Shown here: piece after piece, positions 17,314-25,188 of the stretch
Numbering within the stretch: the first letter of the stretch is position 1
Layout: each line of letters opens with the position of its first letter
Origin: Halosegnis marinus
GTDB taxonomy: Archaea > Halobacteriota > Halobacteria > Halobacteriales > Haloarculaceae
Reading direction: 5' to 3'
DNA: 64,000 nucleotides
Assembly (NCBI RefSeq): GCF_029338355.1
Contig: NZ_CP119803.1
Location: forward strand, 99,479-163,478
The notes under the pieces: generated by a model
Seen by the model: the letters and a program-made list of their open reading frames with translations, nothing else
Database searches by the model: none
Told to the model about the DNA's origin: nothing
Program-made: the position numbers and the translations under genes

Positions 17314-17316
17314 GCA

Positions 17317-17742
17317 CTATATCTGGTCTCGCCGAATCGTCGCGAGATCCTCGGCACGGCGCGTTGTCCGGTGGCTTCCGTCAGTCACGAGTAACATATC
17401 TGGAGCTGTGATCACGGGGGCTGTGTCACCACGCTCAAATCCCGCGTCGCGAGCGTTCGGCAACTGGACTTGATAGCCGTGGCCTTCGATCTGGACTGCC
17501 GTGTAGACAATACGATAAATCGAGTCCGCATCTCGTGCTACACTCCCAACGAGCTCAACACGTTCACGGCCATCGATCCGATTTCGATTTCCGACGAGGA
17601 GTGTCCCATCGACCGCAACGACGAAAAGATCAGCGAGGGTGGTCGTCTCTCCGTCTACCTCTTCGACAAGCCCAGCCGTCCGGGCTGGCTTCGTGATTTG
17701 AAGCGCGAGCCCGCCCCCTGAGTTTTTGATGCTGTTGGCCAT
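17317..17742 (-). CDS. Putative AbrB-like regulatory protein
   Basis: 141 residues without signal peptide or membrane segment. The C-terminal half (GHGYQVQLPNARDAGFERGD followed by a beta strand) resembles the swapped-hairpin AbrB/SpoVT DNA-binding fold, in which a proline-rich strand is followed by a Gly-Asp turn. The N-terminal half is beta-rich and unrecognised. It lies next to the origin and has a degenerate GTTCGTA palindrome just upstream of its start, so a role in plasmid copy control or autoregulation is possible. Assignment rests on pattern only. Confidence 0.5.
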   Translation of the reverse strand: MANSIKNSGGGLALQITKPARTAGLVEEVDGETTTLADLFVVAVDGTLLVGNRNRIDGRERVELVGSVARDADSIYRIVYTAVQIEGHGYQVQLPNARDAGFERGDTAPVITAPDMLLVTDGSHRTTRRAEDLATIRRDQI

Positions 17743-17744
17743 TC

Positions 17745-17763
17745 GTTCGTAGTTGCTGGGAAC
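17745..17763. repeat. Degenerate copy of the GTTCGTA palindrome
   Basis: GTTCGTA-GTTGC-TGGGAAC, 3 bp upstream of the start codon of the AbrB-like gene. With its left flank (ATTC) it matches the copy at 54389-54411 at 19 of 23 positions. Confidence 0.45.
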
Positions 17764-17895
17764 ACGACTTGGTGGTTTGGGTAGTCGCTCGGCTGACCTA
17801 GATGCCCCTGTTCAATTGCCTCTTATATTTGCTCGCCACTGACATTCGTCATCCTCTCCCGAACAGTTAACTCACCGACGGATCTGCGCACATAT

Positions 17896-18408
17896 ATGGA
17901 TAAGCAGAACGAACTGTATGAGGAAATAACCCCGATCCTCACTGAAGATGAGCTCGATGAATTACTCAATCTAACTTCCGGACCGCTCGATAGTGCGGCC
18001 AAACTCCAACGTGATGCGTTCAGGCGGCATATCCGAGAACGCTCCGAAGATGAACCTGATAAATTACGGGTAGCTCTCCAGGAGCTCTTCAAGTGGGATA
18101 ACTATCCCGCTGCGATCGCCCTTTGGGCTGGCTACATCGAAAAAGCCGATTCACTCCGTTCCGAGGCACGAAGCTTCCAAAGTAGCGACGCGATCGAGTA
18201 CGCTCTGATCGAGCGTGTCGGCCAACCAGTCTACAATTCCAGCGATTTTGGAAAGGATGAGCTTGACGATGCCGTTACTTGTGTCCTGCAAACATCAGCT
18301 GTAGCGCAGTACCGGCCTGAATTCTGGGCAGATGATGAAAAAGCGAGAGCACGAGTGGTGCATGTGCTTGACAAGGAGCTTGAAGACGTCTTCTCAGACG
18401 ACGTCTGA
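17896..18408 (+). CDS. Uncharacterised helical protein
   Basis: 170 residues, acidic and almost wholly helical. It contains the stretches TEDELDELLNLTSGPLDSAAKL and RVALQELFKWDNYPAAIALW. No motif is recognised. It is transcribed alone, divergent from the AbrB-like gene and convergent with the frameshifted orc gene. A death-domain-like or effector-associated helical bundle is conceivable from the pattern but cannot be shown. Confidence 0.55.
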   Translation: MDKQNELYEEITPILTEDELDELLNLTSGPLDSAAKLQRDAFRRHIRERSEDEPDKLRVALQELFKWDNYPAAIALWAGYIEKADSLRSEARSFQSSDAIEYALIERVGQPVYNSSDFGKDELDDAVTCVLQTSAVAQYRPEFWADDEKARARVVHVLDKELEDVFSDDV

Positions 18409-18457
18409 ACGGTAATCCACTTTGTATGCGAGTCCTCCCCTGACGTCACTCAACCAG

Positions 18458-19467
18458 TCATTCTCCCCGCGAGCGCCTGGGCGTATAGCGCCGACTTGGG
18501 CCTTCACCCTCACTTCTGATGAGGTTATACTGCTCGAGCTTGCTGAGGTACTTTCGAACAGTGCGTTTCGATTTCGGGCTCGTGACTCGTCCCGTATATC
18601 GCTCATAGATGTCCTTCGGCATCAGCGCCCCCGATTCAAGGAGGATGTCGTAGAGGAGTCGTTGATCATCAGTGAGCTTATCGAGGCTCCGTTGCCGGAG
18701 GGTATCTCTCGCAGCCGGGATCGCCGTTCGAATGTGCTCCTCTGTTATTGTGTCGGCACTATCCCATTCCGCTTCTTGGGCTGCTTGGCGGAGGAAGGTG
18801 ATCGCATCACGAGCGTTTCCGGCAGCTGCATCTGCCAAGTGGTCCAGGTGGGGCGCATCAATCGCGCCTGGGGCGAGGCCAGCCTTCGCTCGAGCTTCGA
18901 GTATCGCGACGAGCTCGTCGTGGCTGTATTGATCGAAGTGAATCCGCATTGCCCCCGCAATCGTGATCGAACACGTTCGTCAAGCGGGTCGAGGATGTCC
19001 TCCTCGCGATTAGCGATCAGGATCAGTGTGAGCTCCGGAATCGCCCATAGTTCGCGAAGGAGATCCTTATCGGCAAGTTGATCGACCTCATCGAGAATCA
19101 CAACATACGGCTCTGCAAGCTCCTCCAGCTGGCGCAACATCTCATCCTGTGGGGTGTTCCGACGGATCTGGTGGGTTGGACCGATTCCGTCGAGCAAGTC
19201 GAGGAGCACACGGAAGCGCTTCGAGTGGTTCCAACAGTCGATATACTGTGTTTGTACCCCGAGCGCTTGTTCCTCCAGCTTCGCTGTGGTGAAGCGTGCA
19301 AGGCATGTCTTCCCTGCGCCCGAGGGTCCTTCGATGAGTGTGTCTTGGGGGACGTCTCCCTCAACGACTGGTTCGAGGGCGTTCCGGAGGCGGTTTTTCT
19401 CCGCGTTCCGGTGGACAACGTCCCCGGGAACCCAGTCCGCATCGAGCACACGGGCGTTGTGAAGCAT
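18458..19467 (-). pseudogene. Second Orc1/Cdc6, interrupted by a frameshift
   Basis: Two overlapping frames rebuild one protein of about 336 residues. The first half has Walker A GPSGAGKT (47-54) and Walker B VILDEVD (123-129). The second half (RIHFDQYSHDELVAIL onward) has the lid domain and a winged helix. The join is at the C5 run 18952-18956; adding one C restores RLRGAMRIHFDQYSHDEL. With only one base missing and both halves otherwise intact, this is either a recent inactivation or a sequencing error. The shared element AAACCCGGAAACCCGG lies about 47 bp upstream, as for the polB operon. Confidence 0.82.
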
Positions 19468-19513
19468 CTGTTATCGAAGGGAGATATGCTGTGAGGGCAT
19501 AAGCGGCAGGGGC

Positions 19514-19538
19514 GGGCTTCCGGGTTTCCGGGTTTGGG
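19514..19538. promoter_or_regulatory. TTCCGGG direct repeats upstream of orc2
   Basis: TTCCGGGTTTCCGGG (two units plus GTTTGGG) begins 47 bp upstream of the orc2 start. 22 nt are identical to the element at 23322. Probably an operator or a short binding site for an initiator; the core TTTCCGG is shared with ORBs. Confidence 0.55.
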
Positions 19539-19626
19539 AGAGTCGACTGCTCATAGGCGATTTCGATAGGGTATCTTTCACTGTGTCTATGTCCTGATCA
19601 CTCCTGACTGGGTGAGAACCCGGTGG

Positions 19627-20133
19627 TCACGATGTCGGATACTCCCACACAAACAGAGGAATCGAGAAATCAAAATACTGCTTGAGCACCGCCTGAACGT
19701 CATTTTCTGTTCGACCAAGTGTGGGGAAATTGACGTATGAGGGGATCAATAGCACACCTGCATCAGCGCTTCTGCCCATCGAAAACACGTCCGGATCGCG
19801 ATGAGCAATCTCCATTTTCATCAGGTGCCAATTTGCGCGCATCTGCTCGCCGCTTTCGTGCTCGACCACAACCCCATCCTTATACGCGTCAAAGCTGGCT
19901 CGGCGAGAAACCATGTCGTAGCCGACAGTCGTTTCAAACTTCACGGATACTTCCTGTTCCCAGCCGAGTGGGTCCAGTAGCTCACGTCGCTCACTCAGGT
20001 ATTGGTTCCCGCCACCATGGTCGATATACGCTTCCGCAATTGCTGGGAGCTCCTGCTTCAATCCTTTCGCCTCGATGATCTCTCTACCCCCATTGAACGA
20101 CCATGTGTCGCGTCTTCGAATTTCTGGCTTCAT
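19627..20133 (-). CDS. BglII/BamHI-fold type II restriction endonuclease-like protein
   Basis: 168 residues from the ATG at 20133, chosen because the upstream in-frame extension is Arg-rich and overlaps the polB end. GWEQEVSVKFETTVGYD, SFDAYKDGVVVEHESGEQ and NWHLMKMEIAHRD follow the BglII/BstYI-type layout, with catalytic residues D...ExE near residue 75-90 and a trailing Lys/Glu strand. Such enzymes cut short palindromes near GATC. No cognate methylase adjoins it; the Dam-type methylase at 59494 or the DUF1156 enzymes could protect the DNA. It may instead be a solitary nuclease of the replicon. Confidence 0.6.
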   Translation of the reverse strand: MKPEIRRRDTWSFNGGREIIEAKGLKQELPAIAEAYIDHGGGNQYLSERRELLDPLGWEQEVSVKFETTVGYDMVSRRASFDAYKDGVVVEHESGEQMRANWHLMKMEIAHRDPDVFSMGRSADAGVLLIPSYVNFPTLGRTENDVQAVLKQYFDFSIPLFVWEYPTS

Positions 20134-20206
20134 CGGCTGAGATGTCCGTTCTACATTGCTTACCCTTTGGGGCTGAGACGACACTATACCGTGCCGGGCG
20201 GCGGTG

Positions 20207-22333
20207 TTACTCCGATATTTTCGAGAACGATGTGAGTGTTCGCTCCGTCGTCTCACGGAGCTCACGCCGAATGTCCGTCTCCCCATACCCCATCGGGGAG
20301 AGCACGCTTGTGGCTGCTCGAATCAGCTCTGTGGCGTAGTAGGCTGGATCATACGCTTCGATCTCCTCGAACGCGAGTCGCACACGCTCGGGACCGTGCG
20401 TATCGTCGTCGACGATAACATACTCGACATCTTGGCCAGGGGCACGCGTAAGCCCGAGGGCGCGCGCCCGTCGCAGCGCCGCGGTCGTCGCCGTTCGCTG
20501 CGTGTATGCTTCCAAGGGCTTCGACGTTCGCGCTGTTTCGACCAGCGCGGCTGGGTCGACGTCTTCGTCACGCAGCCGCGTGAGCGCGCTGGAGAGCTCT
20601 TCGATAACAGTAGCTGTATCACGCGATTGATCGTACGTCTCGACGAGCCGCCGTTGGATATCGGCGATGTACGCAGGGGTCGATCGCTGGCGTGTCTCGA
20701 TCCCCCGGAACTTGTACTCGTCGCGACCAGCGACCTTCCCGAAGTACTTCGTCAGCGCACCGGCCTCCGAGTCACGTTTCGGGACGAAGGCAACCCACTC
20801 GAAGTCGTTCTCGTGTTCGAGCGGAATGTTGACATCGTCAGTGATAGCTGCACAGATGTCGGCGAGCGGCTCGTGCGTGTCGACACGCGGAGTCACCCAC
20901 AACGAGTCGATAATTCCGTGCACGACACGCCATCCCCCGCGTTCCAGTCGCGCCTTCGCGTCGAGCATGAGCTCGCGAGCGACAGCATTGATCGCTTCAT
21001 GACACTCGATCCGCCCGAATTTCGCATTGCGGTAGCCTTGATAGCCGAAACACGAGACGAGAATCCATTTCAACGCATCCGCGCGGTGCTCGAAGTGTGC
21101 CCGCTCTGTGGGATCGTCTGTGGTGGCGATTCGCTCTTTGTAGGCGGCTCGATCATCGATGATTGGCCGAAGGACGTCCGGAATGAATCCACGGTCATCA
21201 CACAGCGAGTAGTCGAGTCCCGGCACGTCTGCACGGTCATGACAGTCGCAGTCCGTCGTCTCCGGGGAGATATTCCACTCGCACATAATGTTCGGATACA
21301 ACGAACCGAAGTCGATCTCTGAAATATCCTCGTGGACGCCAACCTCTGGAGAGAATATGAAACCCCCTCGATCGGCGGCGTGCAGTTGCTCGACGGACTT
21401 GAACGCCTCTGGATCCCACTTGTTCCACGGCGCGAGGACATCGCGAGCGGTCGCCTCGCGAAGCTGGATCGCCGTGAGAATGTTGCCGATCGATCCCCAC
21501 GCAGTCTCCTGAATCGGCTTCCACGAGCGCTCGACGAGATCGAGGATTCCCTCAAGGCCACCCTTATCCAACATGAAGCTGTTCAACCGATCGATGATGG
21601 CTCGCCCCGGGATAGCGTATCGGGCTGGCGAATGTCCCACCTGGCCGTAACTCTCGTAGGTACTCGCCCCGGCTAATTGTTGATACCCAGAGCGACGACC
21701 AAGCGCGAACGCGTCGAGGCCGTGGTCATCCGCTGCCGATTCAAGCAGTGGGATCAGCTGAGCCGACGAACAGAGAAGGACATCCGGATCCACCGTGTCG
21801 AGTCGCTCGGCAAGGACTCGGAGCGTGGTCGCAGTGTCTCCGGCAACTGTCTCACCGTCGATCTGGAGGGCGTCAATGCGTTTCTCGGCGAGGTGCGGCT
21901 CAGCGAGAGTCAGCTCAAGTGTTCGGAGCGCCCGGGCAGGGACTGGTTCGGTGTCCGTTTCGAGGCAGTAGCGAAACTGCGGTGAAAGGTCAACGTTGTA
22001 CAGGCGGAAGGTCGCGGGTTGGAATGCCGCCGGCTCATGATGATGGCGGATCTCGTTCGCAAGCGTTCGAAGCTCCCGTTCACGGGCGACGTCCACTCGG
22101 AGCACACGTGTCCGCGTCTCGGCGCCGAGCTCCGTGTAGTGGCGCTCTGCAGCGAGGTGGACGACTTTTGGATCGTCGGTGAGCCGCTCGTGGAGCGTCA
22201 CAAGCGCAGTATCAGGGCCATCGATGTACAGCGTCGGGGCATAGTCGGGATTCGTGACGGTGTCGACCCCATCGCTGGTTGCGTGCCACTCGACCACGCC
22301 GCCGTCGTGAAACTCAACCGTCAAGAGTGGCAT
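20207..22333 (-). CDS. polB: Divergent family B DNA polymerase
   Basis: 708 residues from the ATG at 22333, which overlaps the upstream gene by about 20 bp. Motif A is DFGSLYPNIM (about 340), motif B is KWILVSCFGYQGYRNAKFG (about 430). Motif C reads HGIIDSLWV (about 470), so the usual YGDTDS has lost its first Asp and keeps the second. The N-terminal domain shows only a faint exonuclease pattern (LELTLAE, DPDVLLCSSAQ) and probably lacks proofreading. It is clearly shorter than the replicative archaeal PolB. Third gene of an operon with a RecA-like protein and a small protein; presumed plasmid replication or repair polymerase. Confidence 0.85.
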   Translation of the reverse strand: MPLLTVEFHDGGVVEWHATSDGVDTVTNPDYAPTLYIDGPDTALVTLHERLTDDPKVVHLAAERHYTELGAETRTRVLRVDVARERELRTLANEIRHHHEPAAFQPATFRLYNVDLSPQFRYCLETDTEPVPARALRTLELTLAEPHLAEKRIDALQIDGETVAGDTATTLRVLAERLDTVDPDVLLCSSAQLIPLLESAADDHGLDAFALGRRSGYQQLAGASTYESYGQVGHSPARYAIPGRAIIDRLNSFMLDKGGLEGILDLVERSWKPIQETAWGSIGNILTAIQLREATARDVLAPWNKWDPEAFKSVEQLHAADRGGFIFSPEVGVHEDISEIDFGSLYPNIMCEWNISPETTDCDCHDRADVPGLDYSLCDDRGFIPDVLRPIIDDRAAYKERIATTDDPTERAHFEHRADALKWILVSCFGYQGYRNAKFGRIECHEAINAVARELMLDAKARLERGGWRVVHGIIDSLWVTPRVDTHEPLADICAAITDDVNIPLEHENDFEWVAFVPKRDSEAGALTKYFGKVAGRDEYKFRGIETRQRSTPAYIADIQRRLVETYDQSRDTATVIEELSSALTRLRDEDVDPAALVETARTSKPLEAYTQRTATTAALRRARALGLTRAPGQDVEYVIVDDDTHGPERVRLAFEEIEAYDPAYYATELIRAATSVLSPMGYGETDIRRELRETTERTLTSFSKISE

Positions 22334-22598
22334 CGGTCTCCTCGGTCTCTTCGAGCTTGGCCACTCGCGATTCGAGCTGGCGACGCTCTGCTTCAAGCCC
22401 AATCACCATCGATAACAGGAGCGCCGTTGTCGGATCGCTCCGATTGAGATAACCGGCGGCATCGGCGTATTGCTCTGCGTAGGCGAACACGGAATCGAAG
22501 TCCTGCGTCGCGTCATGGCGAAGCGCGCGCCGGTAATCGCCCCACTGATCCCGTCGGCCCTCAAGGAACCGCCGGTACGTGGGACTGGTCCGGCCCAT
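22314..22598 (-). CDS. Small helical protein of the polB operon
   Basis: 94 residues, acidic C-terminus (VAKLEETEETDATLDG), central conserved-looking GDYRRALRHDATQDFDSVF and a terminal coiled coil. It is abutted by the RecA-like gene upstream (adjacent bases) and overlaps polB downstream. The tight packing suggests a polymerase or recombination accessory factor. No family is recognised. Confidence 0.65.
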   Translation of the reverse strand: MGRTSPTYRRFLEGRRDQWGDYRRALRHDATQDFDSVFAYAEQYADAAGYLNRSDPTTALLLSMVIGLEAERRQLESRVAKLEETEETDATLDG

Positions 22599-23282
22599 CT
22601 ATGCCACCCCGGCAAATTCCATCTCGGATGCAGCCTCGACGAGCGTGGTGTCGCTGACTGCGCCGAATAGCTCGACCCAATATGGAATGGTCGTCTGCCA
22701 GCCTCCCTGGACCGGGTAGGCCCTTGTCTCGAAATCGTCACCCTCGAACAAACAGCCAAAGGGAGTCGTCTCGGCTGTTAGTTCACGGTCAGCGACCGTC
22801 GCGACGCGGTCGGCAAGCTCGTCGGTGGGGGCTGTTGAGACGAGTACGGCCACATCGTAGGTTTCGGCGAGTCCCTTCAGGCCAGTCAGGACAGCATCAA
22901 GCAGCGCATCGCGTTCGTGTGTTGGAACATCGTCGTCACGGTACAGCGACGTGATGTTCGGCAGGCAGAGCAATCCTGTCGAGCTGGTGGTTCGTGCCAC
23001 CAGCCTGCGACACAGGGAGAAATGCTGGTAGGCGGTAAACGCTCGAGCGATCTGTAACCCGGAAAGTGTGGCCTCCGAGTGGGCCCGCTCGTAGAGCCGA
23101 TAGGTACTGGCCACGTTCCGACTATCGACCCAGTATGCATGGTCGGTTGTCGGCAGTGCATCGAGGACGATTTCGTGGAATGCGGGCGACTGCGGGTGGT
23201 CAACCTGTAGATGTGTAATCCCAGAATCAATGTCTGGAATGGCCTGTCGGCGATGGCTTGTGCGGCTGGATGGTGTGTCCAT
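22599..23282 (-). CDS. RecA/RadB-like protein lacking the Walker A loop
   Basis: 227 residues. HAYWVDSRNVASTYRLYE, followed by LSGLQIARAFTAYQHFSLCRRL, matches the Walker-A-distal strand and helix of RecA/RadA/RadB proteins (iDxeg...RL...iaRAfta.qq). TYDVAVLVST gives the later Walker B-like strand. No GxxGxGKT is present, so ATP binding is probably lost. First gene of the operon with a small protein and PolB, so it may load or tether the polymerase at recombination intermediates. Confidence 0.6.
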   Translation of the reverse strand: MDTPSSRTSHRRQAIPDIDSGITHLQVDHPQSPAFHEIVLDALPTTDHAYWVDSRNVASTYRLYERAHSEATLSGLQIARAFTAYQHFSLCRRLVARTTSSTGLLCLPNITSLYRDDDVPTHERDALLDAVLTGLKGLAETYDVAVLVSTAPTDELADRVATVADRELTAETTPFGCLFEGDDFETRAYPVQGGWQTTIPYWVELFGAVSDTTLVEAASEMEFAGVA

Positions 23283-23321
23283 GGGGCCGCATGCACGCCA
23301 GGATGGATAGGTGTCGAGTGT

Positions 23322-23349
23322 GGGCTTCCGGGTTTCCGGGTTTCCGGGG
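23322..23349. promoter_or_regulatory. TTCCGGG direct repeats upstream of the RecA-like/polB operon
   Basis: Three TTCCGGG units 7 bp apart begin 40 bp upstream of the operon's first ATG. They are identical over 22 nt to the element ahead of orc2, suggesting common control of the replication genes. Confidence 0.55.
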
Positions 23350-23477
23350 TTCAGTGTGGTGTGATCGGTGATGAGTCCTACGTCTGTGAAACTCCGTGTG
23401 TATCGATCTCTTCTGTGTCGTAGCTCATCGGCCCCTGATACTATTTACCCTCCACAATTCTGAATGTCTACTATCAA

Positions 23478-23909
23478 ATGGCTCCGGAAGATGTAATCCG
23501 AAATCCTGGGCATGTCGACGGGGAGCTAGCCGAATTTCACGCGGCGGCAGATCTCGTCGAGCACAATTGTCGCGTTTCATACACCCACGGCTTGTACAAA
23601 TACGACCTGATCGCAGACAGGGAAGACGAGCTCCTCCGTGTGCAGGTTAAGAAGGCCAGACAGGACACAGATAAGAGCTGGAAGTATTCGATACCAACTG
23701 GTGGGTATACCAACGACGAAATTGATCTCTTTGCGGGGTACGCACCTGGCCCAAACAAAGTGTTCTACGTCCCGGTCACAGATACCGGGAAGGAGTTTCG
23801 TGTCCTGGATAAGACGGGGGAGAACATGAACGAACACAATCGTGATCTGGCAAAGCTGATCGACGACTATACCTTCGAACGAGCGTTTCGGAAGCTGCGT
23901 GATGAGTGA
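23478..23909 (+). CDS. PD-(D/E)XK endonuclease-like small protein
   Basis: 143 residues. GELAEFHAAADLVEHNCRVS, KYDLIADREDELLRVQVKKAR follows the archaeal Holliday-junction-resolvase/group-I-intron-endonuclease fold: early Glu, then Asp and QxK in place of ExK. The protein is the usual length for this family (130-150). Likely a DNA nuclease or a structure-specific DNA-binding relative. A TTTA-type promoter box lies about 32 nt upstream of the ATG. It is transcribed alone, divergent from the polB operon. Confidence 0.65.
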   Translation: MAPEDVIRNPGHVDGELAEFHAAADLVEHNCRVSYTHGLYKYDLIADREDELLRVQVKKARQDTDKSWKYSIPTGGYTNDEIDLFAGYAPGPNKVFYVPVTDTGKEFRVLDKTGENMNEHNRDLAKLIDDYTFERAFRKLRDE

Positions 23910-23945
23910 GTACAAGCGCCTTCTTCTGCCCCCTTGAGACAGTAA

Positions 23946-24044
23946 TTAAGTTTCGCGCTGTGTGAATCACGGGACATCGATGCAGTGTTGAGTTTCGATC
24001 GGGACTTCGATGGACTCGTCGATCGCATTGAACGGGGACGCTGA
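23946..24044 (+). pseudogene. C-terminal remnant of a VapC-type PIN toxin
   Basis: A 32-codon open stretch without a start ends in RDIDAVLSFDRDFDGLVDRI, which is typical of the last strand and acidic active-site residues of haloarchaeal PIN-domain toxins. The rest of the toxin and its antitoxin are missing. It marks an old deletion or insertion junction. Confidence 0.45.
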
Positions 24045-24181
24045 AATTGGGCGGTGGGTGTCGACACCTACTAGAGGCAATCAGCTCCACTCCTGGCGAC
24101 AGATGCAGCCAGTCTGCTTCCGATGAACGTGCCAGGGCTGCCGATCGTCTGGTGCCGTCGCAGGATCACGGCACCACTACC

Positions 24182-24499
24182 TCAACGGACCAGTGACCCA
24201 AGCCACCCGAGGAGCTCCGTCACCAGTCCTCCAAGTACCTGCCAGTCAATTCCGGGAATTACGCCTGCAAAGAGCGCGCCCAGAAACACGGCGGTCGTGA
24301 CAACGAGTGAAACAGCCCCATGCCGGGCGGCGGCTCCGGCGAGCTCAACGACGATGCCGAACACAATGTGCGCGCGAACCCCTGCATAGAGGAGCATCGC
24401 CGTCGAAACCAGGGCGCCGGCCGAGACGCCAACAATCCCGAACGTGTCGAGCATGTACGCGACGGCCAGCTGCAGTGCCTCACTGACCGGGGCCATCAT
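24182..24499 (-). CDS. Small membrane protein, last gene of the surface/export operon
   Basis: 105 residues from the ATG at 24499, which overlaps the preceding stop (ATGA). Three hydrophobic segments, at about 8-30, 40-62 and 65-85 (for example AVAYMLDTFGIVGVSAGALV and LVVTTAVFLGALFAGVIPG). No charged motif. Probably an integral membrane subunit of the putative particle or export apparatus. Confidence 0.65.
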   Translation of the reverse strand: MMAPVSEALQLAVAYMLDTFGIVGVSAGALVSTAMLLYAGVRAHIVFGIVVELAGAAARHGAVSLVVTTAVFLGALFAGVIPGIDWQVLGGLVTELLGWLGSLVR

Positions 24500-25188
24500 T
24501 GGTGGTCGTGCTCCTCGATGACTGTGTACAGCGCCTGGCCGCGCTCGCATCCGTGTGAGAGCATCTGGTGGAGTAGGCGCTCGGTGTGGGCGCGCTGTGC
24601 AGCTGCACGAGCATTGGCCGTCGCAACGGGGTCGACATCACCCGCAAGGACGGTCAGCGTCCAGCGTCCACACGCCCCGGCGAGGACACGCCACAGCTGC
24701 ACGCCCTCGGGGGCGAATACTGTCTCAGGCGTCCTGTGGTGAGCCCACGCCCGATAGCGAGTCCGGGCGGTCTCGTGGCGGGCGAGCGCTCCTTCGTAGT
24801 GCGCTTGTGCCGCGGCCGTGCCCCCGTAGTTCCACGCGAGGGCGCGACCGAGTGGCGTCCCGCGTCTCACCGCGCGAAGGGCTGCGGTTCCACAGGCGCT
24901 CGCTGCCGGCCCGAACGAGAGAGGGAATGCGTGTCGCGGGAGTCGGTCGAGCGGGTGTTCGTGTGCGACATGGGCGTCCCACCACCCGATGAACAGCAAC
25001 AGCGCAGGGACGACAGCATACCCGACGCCCAGTGGCGCTGCGAGGAGCCGCCACACTGAGATCGCAAACAAACCACCGAGCATGATGCGTGCCAACGCCG
25101 TTCGCGTAAATCGTTGGCCGTGTCGGTGTGCACGCTGCCGTTCCCGTTCCGATTGGGCCGTCCAGTCGTCGGGAGTTATCGAGACCAC
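24496..25188 (-). CDS. Membrane-anchored protein with helical soluble domain
   Basis: 230 residues from a GTG that shares a base with the stop of the giant surface protein (TAGTG). A positively charged N-terminus precedes two hydrophobic helices (about 35-70: LGGLFAISVWRLLAAPLGVG and VVPALLLFIGWW). The remainder is an Ala/Arg/His-rich helical domain (about 85-230), presumably cytoplasmic. No family is recognised. Position in the operon suggests it works with the surface protein. Confidence 0.65.
   Translation of the reverse strand: MVSITPDDWTAQSERERQRAHRHGQRFTRTALARIMLGGLFAISVWRLLAAPLGVGYAVVPALLLFIGWWDAHVAHEHPLDRLPRHAFPLSFGPAASACGTAALRAVRRGTPLGRALAWNYGGTAAAQAHYEGALARHETARTRYRAWAHHRTPETVFAPEGVQLWRVLAGACGRWTLTVLAGDVDPVATANARAAAQRAHTERLLHQMLSHGCERGQALYTVIEEHDHQ

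Larger units (their letters stand above)
16547..17316. other. Right part of the replication origin with six ORB boxes
   Basis: A 770-bp gene-free region. Forward boxes: 16554-16572, 16601-16619 and 17130-17148. Reverse boxes (TTCACCGGAAACnnGGTGT type): 16962-16980, 17179-17197 and 17258-17276. Between them is a 20-nt hairpin (16811-16830; GGAGCAAG, 4-nt loop, CTTGCTCC) and, further right, two palindromes of the GTTCGTA type. Mixed box orientation around a central spacer of about 340 bp is a typical archaeal origin layout. Confidence 0.8.
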
